Source of the DNA: Comamonas suwonensis
GTDB lineage: Bacteria > Pseudomonadota > Gammaproteobacteria > Burkholderiales > Burkholderiaceae_C
NCBI RefSeq assembly: GCF_012844455.2
Contig: NZ_JABBCQ020000006.1
Span: forward strand, 1-64,000
Length of the DNA stretch: 64,000 bases
Reading direction: 5' to 3'
Below are positions 1 through 8,819 of this stretch, in pieces; within the stretch, counting starts at the first letter, position 1; every line of letters begins with the position of its first letter. The position numbers were made by a program, and so were the translations under genes. The notes under the pieces were generated by a model. The model saw only the letters and a program-made list of their open reading frames with translations. It was not told the origin of the DNA and made no database searches.

Positions 1-236
1 CTTTCAGTGTATCACAGTTCTCATCCACTTCGCTGCGACTTTTTTAATCTTGCGAGGCAGTTGTTTGCTGCGATGGGTTGAACTATAGCATAGGTGAAAC
101 CCTAGATAGACCAAAACTGACACAAAAGCTTCACGCCTTAAAGGGGTCTTTGCCGTTGATCCCGCCCTTGCAGAAGATAGAGACAGAGGCCTGACGGCCT
201 CTGTCTCTATCTAAGCGCATAGATAATGCGCGCACG
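1..236. other. Left-edge intergenic region upstream of uup
   Basis: No gene is supported here. Reading the minus strand there is a plausible sigma-70-like promoter: TTGGTC near 110, a 16-base spacer, then TATGCT near 85. It could serve a gene lying left of the window, but this is weak. The right part carries two hairpins listed separately. Confidence 0.4.
176..231 (+). promoter_or_regulatory. Tandem perfect hairpins in the uup leader
   Basis: Two back-to-back inverted repeats precede uup. The first is a perfect 16-bp stem, GATAGAGACAGAGGCC (176-191), loop TGAC, and its complement (196-211). The second is GCGCAT (215-220), loop AGATA, ATGCGC (226-231), ending five bases before the ATG. No T-run follows the first stem, so it is not a classical terminator. 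A leader structure affecting uup expression is the simplest inference. Confidence 0.55.
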
Positions 237-2123
237 ATGGCACTGATTACTTTGTTGGACGCTCAATTGGCGTTCGGGCACGTGGCCCTGCTGGACCACG
301 CCACTTTCTCCCTGGAAACCGGCGAACGCGTCGGTCTGATCGGCCGCAATGGCGCTGGCAAGTCTTCGCTGCTCAAAATTTTGGGCGGCCTGGTAAAAGC
401 CGATGACGGTCAGATCCAGGTCCAAAACGGGGTTCGCATTACTTATGTGGCCCAGGAGCCGGACCTGAATCCGGAGCACACGGTCTTTGAATCCGCATCC
501 GACGGTCTGGCGGCTGTGATTACCGTGCGTGAGCGCTATCTGGCTGGTGGCGAGGGCGAAGATCTGGATGTTTTGCAGACCCAGATTGAGGCATATGACG
601 CCTGGAACTGGGAACAGCGCGTAGAAGAAACGCTGCAGCGTCTGCACTTGGATCCAGCCGCACTGGTGGGTAGCCTGTCTGGCGGTACCCGCAAGCGCGT
701 GGCGCTGGCGCAAGCTTTGGTAGCCCGCCCCGATGTGCTGCTGCTGGATGAGCCCACCAATCACCTGGACTTGGACTCTATTGAGTGGCTGGAAGATTTG
801 CTGATTGCCTTCAAGGGAAGCGTCATCACCATCACCCACGACCGCAGCTTTCTGGACCGCATTGCGACCCGCATTGTGGAACTGGACCGAGGCCACCTGC
901 TCTCCTACCCCGGCAACTTTGCTCAGTACGTGGTGCAAAAAGAAGAACAGCTGGCTCAAGAGGCGGTAATCAACGCCAAGGCAGACAAGCTGCTGGCCCA
1001 AGAAGAAATCTGGATTCGCAAGGGCGTGGAAGCCCGCCGCACCCGCAGCCAGAGCCGCATCACCCGCTTGCAAGAAATGCGTGCCAATCGCTCCGCCCGC
1101 CGGGATGTGCAAGGCAGCGTGAACATGGATATTTCCTCTGGCAAGGGCGATAGCTATCAGGGCAAGATCGTGGCCGAGCTGACCGATGTCAGCAAGACCT
1201 ACGGCGAAAAGAAGATTGTTGAAAAGTTCAGCGGCACGATTTTGCGTGGCGACAAGGTCGGTCTGCTCGGCCCCAATGGCGCTGGCAAGACCACGCTGCT
1301 GAAGATGATCCTGGGCGAGCTGGCACCGGATAGTGGCAATGTGCGCCTGGGCGCCAATATGCAAGTGGCCTACTTTGACCAGATGCGCCACCAAGTCGAT
1401 CTGGACGCAACGCTGGAAGACTTCATCAGCCCCGGCAGCGAGTGGATTGAAATTGGCAACCAGAAGAAGCACGTCAAGAGCTATCTGAGCGACTTCCTGT
1501 TCTCGCCCGCGCGTGCGCATTCTCCCGTGCGTTCTCTGTCGGGTGGCGAGCGCAACCGTTTGCTGCTAGCCCGTTTGTTTGCCCGCCCTGCCAATGTACT
1601 GGTGCTGGACGAGCCGACCAACGACCTCGACATCGAGACGCTGGACATGCTGGAAGACCTGCTGCAAAGCTACGACGGCACCGTCTTCCTGGTCAGCCAT
1701 GACCGCACCTTCCTCGACAACGTCGTCACCAGCACCATTGCCTGGGAAGGCCCTGGCCACTGGCGTGAATACGAAGGCGGTGTGACGGACTGGATGGAGC
1801 AATCTCGCCGCAGCAAGGCGATTGCAGCAGCCGCCCAGCCCAAGAGCACTCACAAGGAAGAGGCCAAGCCTGTGGCAGCGCCCGCCGAAAGCGTGGCCAG
1901 CCCCAAAAAGAAGCTCAGCTACAAAGAGCAGCGTGAGCTGGAAACCCTGCCCGCCCAGATTGCGGCACTGGAAGCCGAACAAAAGCAGATTCAGGAAGTG
2001 CTGGCGAACGGCAATCTGTTCTCCACCGACAACGCCAAGGCCGTTGCCATGCACCAGCGTGATGCGGAAATTGACGAAGCGCTAATGGAAGCACTGGAGC
2101 GCTGGACAGCCCTGTCCGCCTAA
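237..2123 (+). CDS. uup: ABC-F family ATPase Uup
   Basis: This is a soluble, duplicated ABC ATPase of the ABC-F family, which acts on ribosomes or nucleic acids and not as a transporter. The first ABC domain has Walker A GRNGAGKSS, signature LSGGTRKR and Walker B LLLDEPTNHLDL. The second has GPNGAGKTT, LSGGERNR and LVLDEPTNDLDIE. A charged linker joins them, and the C-terminal ~90 residues form the coiled-coil domain typical of Uup (SYKEQRELETLP onward). The 628-residue length fits the family. The start matches the usual Uup N-terminus (ITLLDAQLAFGHVALLDHA), although no Shine-Dalgarno sequence is visible before it. It is monocistronic and ends at a strong hairpin shared with convergent cheB. 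Confidence 0.93.
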   Translation: MALITLLDAQLAFGHVALLDHATFSLETGERVGLIGRNGAGKSSLLKILGGLVKADDGQIQVQNGVRITYVAQEPDLNPEHTVFESASDGLAAVITVRERYLAGGEGEDLDVLQTQIEAYDAWNWEQRVEETLQRLHLDPAALVGSLSGGTRKRVALAQALVARPDVLLLDEPTNHLDLDSIEWLEDLLIAFKGSVITITHDRSFLDRIATRIVELDRGHLLSYPGNFAQYVVQKEEQLAQEAVINAKADKLLAQEEIWIRKGVEARRTRSQSRITRLQEMRANRSARRDVQGSVNMDISSGKGDSYQGKIVAELTDVSKTYGEKKIVEKFSGTILRGDKVGLLGPNGAGKTTLLKMILGELAPDSGNVRLGANMQVAYFDQMRHQVDLDATLEDFISPGSEWIEIGNQKKHVKSYLSDFLFSPARAHSPVRSLSGGERNRLLLARLFARPANVLVLDEPTNDLDIETLDMLEDLLQSYDGTVFLVSHDRTFLDNVVTSTIAWEGPGHWREYEGGVTDWMEQSRRSKAIAAAAQPKSTHKEEAKPVAAPAESVASPKKKLSYKEQRELETLPAQIAALEAEQKQIQEVLANGNLFSTDNAKAVAMHQRDAEIDEALMEALERWTALSA

Positions 2124-2153
2124 GAACAGCAGCAGACCGCTGCAATCAATAGA

Positions 2154-2240
2154 AGAGCGCCTTGCGCTTGTCTATCAAGGACTTTGGCTACTCATATAGC
2201 GAAGACCCTTGAATGACAGGCGCAAGGCGCTCTCTTTTTA
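2154..2240. terminator. Long hairpin terminator between uup and cheB
   Basis: AGAGCGCCTTGCGC (2154-2167) pairs perfectly with 2220-2233. Further pairing of TTGTC with GACAG and of CAAGG with CCTTG inside it makes an arm of roughly 80 bases. CTCTTTTTATTT follows on the plus strand, so it terminates uup. It may also block read-through from convergent cheB. Confidence 0.8.
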
Positions 2241-2248
2241 TTTAGCTT

Positions 2249-3352
2249 TTAGATGCGGTGATGCACTTGATCGGAGCCGCCGCGCAGCTTGATCAGCAGG
2301 GCTTGCGCAATTTGCGGCAGGGGCAGCACCTCGTCAGCCGCGCCACGGGCAATCGCTTCGCGCGGCATACCGAAGACGATGCAGGTGGCTTCGTCTTGCA
2401 CGAGGTTGTAGCTGCCTGCGTCACGCATCTCGCGCATGGCGGCTGCACCATCGGCCCCCATGCCTGTGAGCATGATTCCGTAGGCGTTACGACCCGCATT
2501 GGCCGCCACAGACTTGAACAGTACCTCGACGGAGGGCTTGTGGCGGTTCACCGGCGGCGCATCATCGACCACGGCCACATAGTTGGCACCGCTGCGGCTG
2601 ATAGAGAAATGCTTGCCACCGGGGGCGATATAGGCGTGGCCGGGCAGCAAGCGTTCGCCATGGGTCGCTTCCTTCACCGTCATCTGGCACAGACTGTTAA
2701 GCCGCGCCGCAAAGCTGGTGGTGAAGCCCGGCGGCATATGCTGGGTGATGACGATGGCCGGGCAATCGGCAGGCAAATGGGTCAGCACTTCACGAATCGC
2801 TTCTGTGCCGCCCGTGGATGCGCCAATGGCAATGATTTTCTCGGTGGAAACTCTCCCCAGCAGCGTGGGTACGGCTGACAGGCGGGCCACAGCAGGTTTG
2901 GCACCCGCAGCCACACCATGTGGTGCCACCGGCAGGCGATGCACCTGAGCGACCGCCGCCACACGAATCTTGTCCACGATCTGCGTGGCAAGCTCCTGCA
3001 AACCATTGGCCACCCCCACACGGGGCTTGGCCACAAAGTCAATGGCTCCCAGCTCCAGTGCACGCATGGTGACTTCAGCGCCGCGCTCGGTCAGCGTGGA
3101 GATCATCACCACCGGCATGGGGCGCAGGCGCATGAGACGCCCCAGAAAGTCAATGCCATCCATACGGGGCATTTCCACATCCAGCGTGATGACATCGGGA
3201 TTCAGTTCACGGATCATCTCGCGCGCGATCAGCGGATCATTGGCCGATCCAATGCATTCCATATCGTGCTGACGGTTGATGATCTCGGCCAACAAACTGC
3301 GCACCAGCGCAGAGTCGTCCACCACGATCACCCTGATTTTTGGCTTTAGCAA
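2249..3352 (-). CDS. cheB: Chemotaxis methylesterase/deamidase CheB
   Basis: CheB removes methyl groups from chemoreceptor glutamates after phosphorylation by CheA, giving adaptation. The receiver domain (about 1-125) has the acidic pair in VVDDS and phosphoacceptor Asp58 (ITLD58VEMP). The catalytic domain (about 170-355) shows the Ser-His-Asp triad: Ser179 in AIGAST, His205 in ITQHMPPG and Asp301 in GMGADG. The 367-residue length is normal. It is the last gene of the che operon, 13 bases after cheD, and ends at the hairpin shared with uup. Confidence 0.95.
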   Translation of the reverse strand: MLKPKIRVIVVDDSALVRSLLAEIINRQHDMECIGSANDPLIAREMIRELNPDVITLDVEMPRMDGIDFLGRLMRLRPMPVVMISTLTERGAEVTMRALELGAIDFVAKPRVGVANGLQELATQIVDKIRVAAVAQVHRLPVAPHGVAAGAKPAVARLSAVPTLLGRVSTEKIIAIGASTGGTEAIREVLTHLPADCPAIVITQHMPPGFTTSFAARLNSLCQMTVKEATHGERLLPGHAYIAPGGKHFSISRSGANYVAVVDDAPPVNRHKPSVEVLFKSVAANAGRNAYGIMLTGMGADGAAAMREMRDAGSYNLVQDEATCIVFGMPREAIARGAADEVLPLPQIAQALLIKLRGGSDQVHHRI

Positions 3353-3365
3353 AGCTCAACCTTCC

Positions 3366-4100
3366 TCAAAACAGATCCACCGAGCCACCCGCCGTGTTGC
3401 GCGCAACGACAGCGGCGCTGCCACGGCTGATTTCCTGCTGCACCAGCGCTTCAGGATGGGCATGGGCCAGTCGTTTGACCATGGCCTTGCCGGTGGATGG
3501 AAAAAAGACCACTTTGCGCGGGTAAATATCCAGCACGTCCTCAGAGACGATAGGAATGCGCTCGGTCTGCAAATACTTTGTCACAAAATCTGTGTTGCGT
3601 TCACCCACATTCATGGTCGTGAAGTTGGCCATGACCTGAGCGCCGCCGAAAACCTTGGCCTGCATGGACTCGCGCCGTGCGCCCATCTTCAGCATCTCGT
3701 TGATCAGCAACTCCATGGCGTAAGAGCCATAACGGCCCGAGACATCTCGGCTGTCACCCTCGGGCAACATGAAGTGATTCATGCCGCCAATGCGCATGAA
3801 TCGGTCCCACAAACAGGCTGCAATGCAGGAACCCAGCACGGTGACGATGGCCATCTCGTCGCGCGAGACAAAATATTCGCCCGGCAGCACCTTGGCGGAA
3901 TTGAGCTGAAAGTGCGGGTCGTAATAAAAGAACGAGGCTTCACCCGGCTGGCGTGGCCTACGCTTGAGCTGCTCCAGCGATGACACCGGCGCTGTTGCTG
4001 CTGGCTCAGAATAGGGCTGCCCCATATAGGCAGGACTGCGCAAAGACCGGCCTGCGGCGCCAGCACCCGGCATATCCGGCGGAGAGCTCAGATTCCTCAT
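3366..4100 (-). CDS. cheD: Chemoreceptor glutamine deamidase CheD
   Basis: CheD deamidates receptor glutamines and in some bacteria interacts with CheC-type phosphatases. The catalytic Cys92 lies in VTVLGSC92IAACLWD and the His109 in GGMNH109FMLP. The motif KVFGGAQVM is also conserved. The N-terminal ~50 residues are a low-complexity extension. The protein ends in GGSVDLF, a tail nearly identical to that of the CheZ-like protein at 8254-8703 of the same operon, which is unexplained. It sits between cheR and cheB. Confidence 0.93.
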   Translation of the reverse strand: MRNLSSPPDMPGAGAAGRSLRSPAYMGQPYSEPAATAPVSSLEQLKRRPRQPGEASFFYYDPHFQLNSAKVLPGEYFVSRDEMAIVTVLGSCIAACLWDRFMRIGGMNHFMLPEGDSRDVSGRYGSYAMELLINEMLKMGARRESMQAKVFGGAQVMANFTTMNVGERNTDFVTKYLQTERIPIVSEDVLDIYPRKVVFFPSTGKAMVKRLAHAHPEALVQQEISRGSAAVVARNTAGGSVDLF

Positions 4101-4124
4101 GATTGGCGACCCTGCCCTTCAGAC

Positions 4125-5039
4125 TCATTGACGCTCATAAACGGTCTTCCCCTTGAGAGCGAACAGATCTCGCGCGTCGCTGAAATTCTCGGCATGGCCC
4201 ACAAACAGCAGCCCGCCGGGTTTCAGCACCTGATGGATACGCTCCAGCACACGGCGCTGAGTCGGCGCATCAAAGTAAATCATCACGTTACGGCAAAAGA
4301 CCACGTCGAATGTCTCGCGAAACGGCCAGTCGCCCGCAATCAGGTTGACGTTGATGAAATCCACCATCTGACGCAGCTCGGGCTTGATGCGAACCATGCC
4401 TGAGTTGCCGGAGCGCCCACGCAAAAAGAAACGGTGCAGCCGCTCGGTGCTGACGCCCTTGACGCTTTCAGCCCGGTACACGCCACGCGATGCCGTCTCC
4501 AGCACGCGGGAATCAATGTCGCTGGCCGTCAGCTGAAAGCTGGTCGATGCACCCAGACTCTCCACCGCCGTCATCAGAATGGAATAAGGCTCCTCGCCCG
4601 TCGATGCCGCGCTGCACCACACCTTCCAGCCATTGCCACCCGGCTTATGGCTACGCAGGTGCTGGGACAGAATTTCAAAATGGTGCTGCTCGCGAAAGAA
4701 CGCCGTCAGATTGGTGGTGAGCGCATTGACGAACTCCTGCCACTCCGGCCCATCGTTAATCGACTCCAGCCAGTCCAGATAGCTGGCAAAGCTCTCATGT
4801 CCTGTCTCGCGCAAGCGACGGGACAGACGGCTGTAGACCATGGCGTGCTTGCCATCATGCAGACTGATGCCGGCATGTTTATAGATCAGTGTCTGAACGC
4901 GGGAAAAGTCACGGTTAGACCAGACAAACTCGCGCCCCTGAGTCAGCGGGCCAGACAAATGGTCTGGCGACGCATCGTCATCCTGCACCAGATGGGCAGG
5001 AGCTTTGTTGGATGAAGCGCTACGCCCCAGATTCAGCAC
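4125..5039 (-). CDS. cheR: Chemotaxis protein methyltransferase CheR
   Basis: CheR uses S-adenosylmethionine to methylate chemoreceptor glutamates. The N-terminal helical domain (about 35-100, IYKHAGISLHDGKHAMVYSRL) and the SAM-binding domain (KVWCSAASTGEEPYSI and FDVVFCRNVMIYF) are clear. The 304 residues include an N-terminal extension of about 35 residues beyond the minimal enzyme. It lies between cheW and cheD in the che operon, with short gaps on both sides. Confidence 0.95.
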   Translation of the reverse strand: MLNLGRSASSNKAPAHLVQDDDASPDHLSGPLTQGREFVWSNRDFSRVQTLIYKHAGISLHDGKHAMVYSRLSRRLRETGHESFASYLDWLESINDGPEWQEFVNALTTNLTAFFREQHHFEILSQHLRSHKPGGNGWKVWCSAASTGEEPYSILMTAVESLGASTSFQLTASDIDSRVLETASRGVYRAESVKGVSTERLHRFFLRGRSGNSGMVRIKPELRQMVDFINVNLIAGDWPFRETFDVVFCRNVMIYFDAPTQRRVLERIHQVLKPGGLLFVGHAENFSDARDLFALKGKTVYERQ

Positions 5040-5056
5040 ACAGGCCTCTGGATCGC

Positions 5057-5545
5057 TCAGGCTTCAGAGGCCACCAGGCCCATGTCGACATTGCCCATGA
5101 GCTTTTCAATGTCCAGCAAGATGAGCATGCGTTCGCCCACCGAACCCAGGCCCAGAATGCAGCCACTGTCGATGGCGCTTTCGATATCGGGTGCGGGGCG
5201 CACGGCATCCGCGGCCAGCTCCATCACATCGCTGACCGAGTCCACCACAATGCCCACCACGCGGCGACCCAGATTCAGAATGATGACCACGGTGAAAGCG
5301 TTGTACTCCACTTCAGAGCAGTTGAAGCGCAGGCGCATGTCCACGATAGGCACGATGGTGCCGCGCAGATTGACCACGCCCTTGATGAATTCGGGCGCAT
5401 TGGCAATGCGTGTGGGCGGCTCGTAGCCACGGATTTCCTGCACCTTCAGAATATCGATGCCGTACTCCTCAGCACCCAGGCGGAAGGTCAGATATTCGCG
5501 TGAGCCCGTGGTCAGGCCTTCGGCAGTCTTGTTGAGGATGTTCAT
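5057..5545 (-). CDS. cheW: Chemotaxis coupling protein CheW
   Basis: CheW is the adaptor that joins chemoreceptors to CheA in the signalling array. The protein is a single CheW domain of 162 residues, with the usual order YLTFRLGAEEYGIDILKVQEI, then NLRGTIVPIVDMR, then VVGIVVDSVSDV and ILLDIEKL. Its gene follows cheA by about 70 bases in the operon. Confidence 0.96.
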   Translation of the reverse strand: MNILNKTAEGLTTGSREYLTFRLGAEEYGIDILKVQEIRGYEPPTRIANAPEFIKGVVNLRGTIVPIVDMRLRFNCSEVEYNAFTVVIILNLGRRVVGIVVDSVSDVMELAADAVRPAPDIESAIDSGCILGLGSVGERMLILLDIEKLMGNVDMGLVASEA

Positions 5546-5614
5546 GTCAGCTCTCTCTGGGTTATTCAGGTTGGTTCAGTCGCGGCGTGGCTTGGCTCAA
5601 GCCAGGCTCAATGG

Positions 5615-7816
5615 TCAATGGCGGGTTCGGCGCACCAGAGCGCCGGTATCCAGAATCAGTGCCACGGATCCATCACCCAGAATGGTGGCGCCCGAGACAT
5701 TGGGCACCTTGCGGTAATTGCTCTCCAGGTTCTTCACCACCACTTGGTGCTGCCCCAGCAGCTCGTCCACCAGCAGGGCGACACGGCTGCCGTCGGCTTC
5801 GACCACCACCATGATGTTGCTGGTCTCGTTCTCATCGGCGCGCGGCACCTGGAAGGTTCGCTCCAGCGCAATCACAGGCATGTATTCATCACGCACCTTG
5901 ACCAGCTGCGTACCGTTGGCCACGGTGTTCACATCATCGCCCTTGACCTGGAAGGACTCCACCACAGAGGACAGGGGGAGGATGTAAACCTCCTCGCCCA
6001 CACCGACCGACATGCCATCCATGATGGCCAGTGTCAGCGGCAGGCGCACCGAAACCTTCATGCCCTGACCGGCGACGGAGTCAATCTCCACCGTTCCGCC
6101 CAGCGAGCTGATGTTTCGCTTGACCACATCCATGCCCACGCCTCGGCCCGACACATCGGTCACCACATCTGCGGTAGAAAAGCCTGGCGCAAAAATCAGC
6201 ATCCAGACTTCGCTGTCAGGCATGCTGTCAGAGACATCCATGCCGCGCTCGCGCGCCTTGCTCAGAATCTTCTCGCGGCTCATGCCCTTGCCGTCGTCAC
6301 GCACCTCAATGACGATGGAGCCTCCCTGATGCGAGGCTGCCAGCGTCAGCGTGCCGTTTTCAGACTTGCCAGCCGCCAGTCGCTCCTCCGGCATTTCAAT
6401 GCCGTGGTCCACGCTGTTGCGCACCAGATGGGTCAGCGGGTCAGTGATCTTTTCGACCAGGCCCTTGTCCAGCTCGGTGGCTTCGCCCAGTGTGATGAAG
6501 TCCACCTTCTTGCCCAGCTTGCCCGCCAGATCACGCAACATGCGCGGGAAGCGACTGAACACGGTGGACATGGGAATCATGCGGATCGACATCACGGACT
6601 CCTGCAAATCCCGCGTGTTGCGATCCAGATCGGCCAGCCCCGCCAGCAGTTGTTGATAAGCCGTAGGGTCCAGACCCTGGCTGTTCTGCGCCAGCATGGC
6701 CTGTGTAATCACCAGCTCGCCGACCAGATTGATGAGCTGGTCCACCTTCTTCACATCCACGCGGATGCTGGTGGACTCCATATGCGCAGCGGCCGCCTTG
6801 GGTGCAGCCTTTTGTGCCCCTGCCGCAGCTGGGTCTTGCGCTGAACGCTCTTGATTCAATAGCGCATCAGGGCTGCCAGGTGCTCCGGCAAAAAAGCCAT
6901 AGGCTTCCTCTGCCGACAGGTGGACGGAAGGCGTAGCCTGCTCATCATCCCCGGCCACAATCGCGTCAGGCTCAGCTACCGCAGCCTCAACCTCAGAGAC
7001 AGGGACTACGAGCTGTTGTGTCAGCTCCTTGATCTGCACCTGCTCTTTGGAGACGTGGAAAACGAACAGATCACGCAATTCGTCATCGGTAGAAACGGTT
7101 CTGACCTCAAACAGGCGGTAATCCGGCTTGCTGCTGACCTGATCCTGAATCGTGCCCAGACCAGGAATATCGCGGAACAGCTCCTTGATGGCATCGCCCA
7201 GCTCCAGCTTGGGCAGTGGGCCAATGTCGATGTGCAGCACGCGTGCACCTTCGGGTGGCTCCGTGCCGATCACGACGCCGGGCGCTGCGACCTGAGCGGG
7301 AACAGAAACTGGCACAGGCGCTACAACAACAGGAGCTGCTTGCGTTTTATCAGCAACGGCTGCAGCACGATTAACCTGTGGAATCTCCGTCAAACCCTGG
7401 GCCAGTGCTTCAATGCGCACCACCAGTTCGGCAGTGGATATCGGCTCGCCCTCATCACCCGACTGGTGACGTGCCAGCAGGCTGCGGCTGGCGTCTGCAG
7501 ACTCCAGCAGTACATCCACCATGGCGGGAATAGGCGTGATTTCATGGCGACGCAGGCGGTCCAGCAAGGACTCCATGCGGTGCGTCAGCTCGGTCACGTC
7601 TGAGAAGCCAAAGGTTGCCGCCCCCCCCTTGATGGAGTGGGCGCAGCGAAAAATGCCGTTGAGTTCTTCGTCATCGGCGGCCGACAAATCCAGGCTGAGC
7701 AGCATCTGCTCCATCTGGTCGAGGTTCTCGCTGGCCTCCTCGAAAAAGATTTGATAGAACTGGCTAAGGTCAAAGTCCGCGCCCGAACCTGTGCCATCCT
7801 GGTGTGTATCCGCCAT
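5615..7816 (-). CDS. cheA: Chemotaxis histidine kinase CheA
   Basis: CheA autophosphorylates and donates phosphate to CheY and CheB. Domain order is: P1 Hpt with phosphorylated His60 (CAH60SIKGGAATFGF); a proline- and alanine-rich linker; a P2-like region around 190-270; P3 dimerisation helices (IRVDVKKVDQLINLVGELV); the P4 ATPase with N-box HLVRNSVDHGIEMP and G-box VRDDGKGMS; and a CheW-like P5. The 733 residues are slightly longer than the E. coli protein. A sigma-28-like promoter overlaps the end of the upstream cheY-like gene, so cheA-W-R-D-B may be transcribed separately as well as by read-through. Confidence 0.96.
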   Translation of the reverse strand: MADTHQDGTGSGADFDLSQFYQIFFEEASENLDQMEQMLLSLDLSAADDEELNGIFRCAHSIKGGAATFGFSDVTELTHRMESLLDRLRRHEITPIPAMVDVLLESADASRSLLARHQSGDEGEPISTAELVVRIEALAQGLTEIPQVNRAAAVADKTQAAPVVVAPVPVSVPAQVAAPGVVIGTEPPEGARVLHIDIGPLPKLELGDAIKELFRDIPGLGTIQDQVSSKPDYRLFEVRTVSTDDELRDLFVFHVSKEQVQIKELTQQLVVPVSEVEAAVAEPDAIVAGDDEQATPSVHLSAEEAYGFFAGAPGSPDALLNQERSAQDPAAAGAQKAAPKAAAAHMESTSIRVDVKKVDQLINLVGELVITQAMLAQNSQGLDPTAYQQLLAGLADLDRNTRDLQESVMSIRMIPMSTVFSRFPRMLRDLAGKLGKKVDFITLGEATELDKGLVEKITDPLTHLVRNSVDHGIEMPEERLAAGKSENGTLTLAASHQGGSIVIEVRDDGKGMSREKILSKARERGMDVSDSMPDSEVWMLIFAPGFSTADVVTDVSGRGVGMDVVKRNISSLGGTVEIDSVAGQGMKVSVRLPLTLAIMDGMSVGVGEEVYILPLSSVVESFQVKGDDVNTVANGTQLVKVRDEYMPVIALERTFQVPRADENETSNIMVVVEADGSRVALLVDELLGQHQVVVKNLESNYRKVPNVSGATILGDGSVALILDTGALVRRTRH

Positions 7817-7840
7817 GGTGTTTCCTGCTGTGATTCGTTG

Positions 7841-7867
7841 TTATCGGCTTAACGGAGGACTTTCTGA
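7841..7867 (-). promoter_or_regulatory. Sigma-28-like promoter before cheA
   Basis: On the minus strand, TCAG (7867-7864) is followed by 15 bases and an exact GCCGATAA (7848-7841), 25 bases upstream of the cheA start. The -10 element is perfect but the -35 is only partial compared with TAAA. It overlaps the stop codon of the cheY-like gene. Confidence 0.5.
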
Positions 7868-8211
7868 ATGACTTCAATCAAACGATTGGGGTCAAAAGGC
7901 TTAACCAGCCAGCCCGTAGCCCCTGCAGCACGGCCTGCCTGCTTCATCAAATCGCTGGATTCCGTCGTCAAAATCAAGATGGGCGTGCCCTTGAACTTGG
8001 GGTCTTCACGCAGCTTGCGGGTGAGGCCAATGCCGTCAAGGCGCGGCATGTTCTGGTCGGCCAGCACCAAATCTATGCTTTCTGCCTGGGCTTTTTCCAG
8101 CGCATCTACACCGTCGACGGCCTCCACCACCTTAAAGCCAGCACTGCTCAATGTGAAAGAAACCATCTTTCGCATCGAGGGGGAATCATCAACAGCCAGA
8201 ATCGATCGCAT
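7849..8211 (-). CDS. CheY-like single-domain response regulator (che operon copy)
   Basis: This is a stand-alone receiver domain of 120 residues. The acidic pocket lies in AVDDSPSMRK, the phosphoacceptor is Asp52 (LVLAD52QNMP), and the conserved Thr and Lys are in ILTTESS and WLVKPFD. I chose the start at MRSILAVDD, not the ORF's first methionine four codons upstream, because it gives the standard N-terminus. It resembles the CheY copies found in cheA-adjacent operons more than the E. coli-like CheY at 23523-23909. It may be the motor-binding regulator, or a phosphate sink that buffers the other CheY. The neighbouring CheZ-like protein suggests a dedicated pair. Confidence 0.9.
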   Translation of the reverse strand: MRSILAVDDSPSMRKMVSFTLSSAGFKVVEAVDGVDALEKAQAESIDLVLADQNMPRLDGIGLTRKLREDPKFKGTPILILTTESSDLMKQAGRAAGATGWLVKPFDPNRLIEVIQKVLR

Positions 8212-8253
8212 GTACAGCTCCAACAGACGGGCAACAGTAAACAGGGTAGAAGG

Positions 8254-8703
8254 TCAAAACAGCTCTACAGAGCCGGCATCCATCTCGCTTTGCGTGACGG
8301 GGTTGGGTTTCTCGGGCAGGCTCGGCAGGCAGACGTCTGTTTCTGCCTCGTCCTCATCCGTACCCATGGCAGCAGCCCCCAGCCTGAAAGCGCAGGCTTG
8401 CAAGGTATGCGCCATGTGAGCAATCAATTGTGAAGACATATCGTGGAACTGCAGCTCGGTGACGGCCAGGCGCAGCGCCTCACGCGCCGAGTCCAGTCCT
8501 GCCGTATTCAGCAGAGCAGGGTGAGACAATTGGCCGTTGGCCTGCTCAAAGCGCTCAAGCAAATTATGCGTGGCATGGTCCAGCAGCCCCTCAAGCCGCT
8601 GCAAGTCACGCAGCGTGACCAGCAAGGCATCTTGCAGCTCCGCAGCCACCATCACCGGCACGGCAACCGCAGGCACACCCGATGGGTTTTGCATTGTCTG
8701 CAT
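8254..8703 (-). CDS. Small CheZ-like protein with DxxxQ phosphatase motif
   Basis: This 149-residue protein is the first gene of the che operon, and the start has GGAG six bases upstream. It is mostly helical. The segment TELQFHD88MSSQ92LIAHM matches the catalytic helix of CheZ; the true CheZ in this window has AQDFHD130LTGQ134VIARV. The Asp and Gln of the CheY-P phosphatase motif DxxxQ are both kept. The N-terminal half has no other recognisable domain. The C-terminus ends AGSVELF, similar to the CheD tail GGSVDLF and unlike the CheY-binding tail of CheZ. A CheY-P phosphatase role, probably on the adjacent CheY-like protein, is inferred and not proven. Confidence 0.6.
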   Translation of the reverse strand: MQTMQNPSGVPAVAVPVMVAAELQDALLVTLRDLQRLEGLLDHATHNLLERFEQANGQLSHPALLNTAGLDSAREALRLAVTELQFHDMSSQLIAHMAHTLQACAFRLGAAAMGTDEDEAETDVCLPSLPEKPNPVTQSEMDAGSVELF

Positions 8704-8819
8704 CGTTACTCCAACTGCGAAAAACCTTCATGACGACCACGCCGCCATGCACCACGAAATAAACAGATCAGAAGCCCTTGCCGCCGCTGGTCAGTCCTGA
8801 CCTGACGACTATTGCTCCA

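Noticed and set aside
207-1520. A 437-codon open frame antisense to uup
   Set aside because: It has no recognisable motif, and uup on the other strand is unmistakable. Long antisense frames are common at this GC content; the same applies to those opposite cheA, fliI, flhA and other genes.
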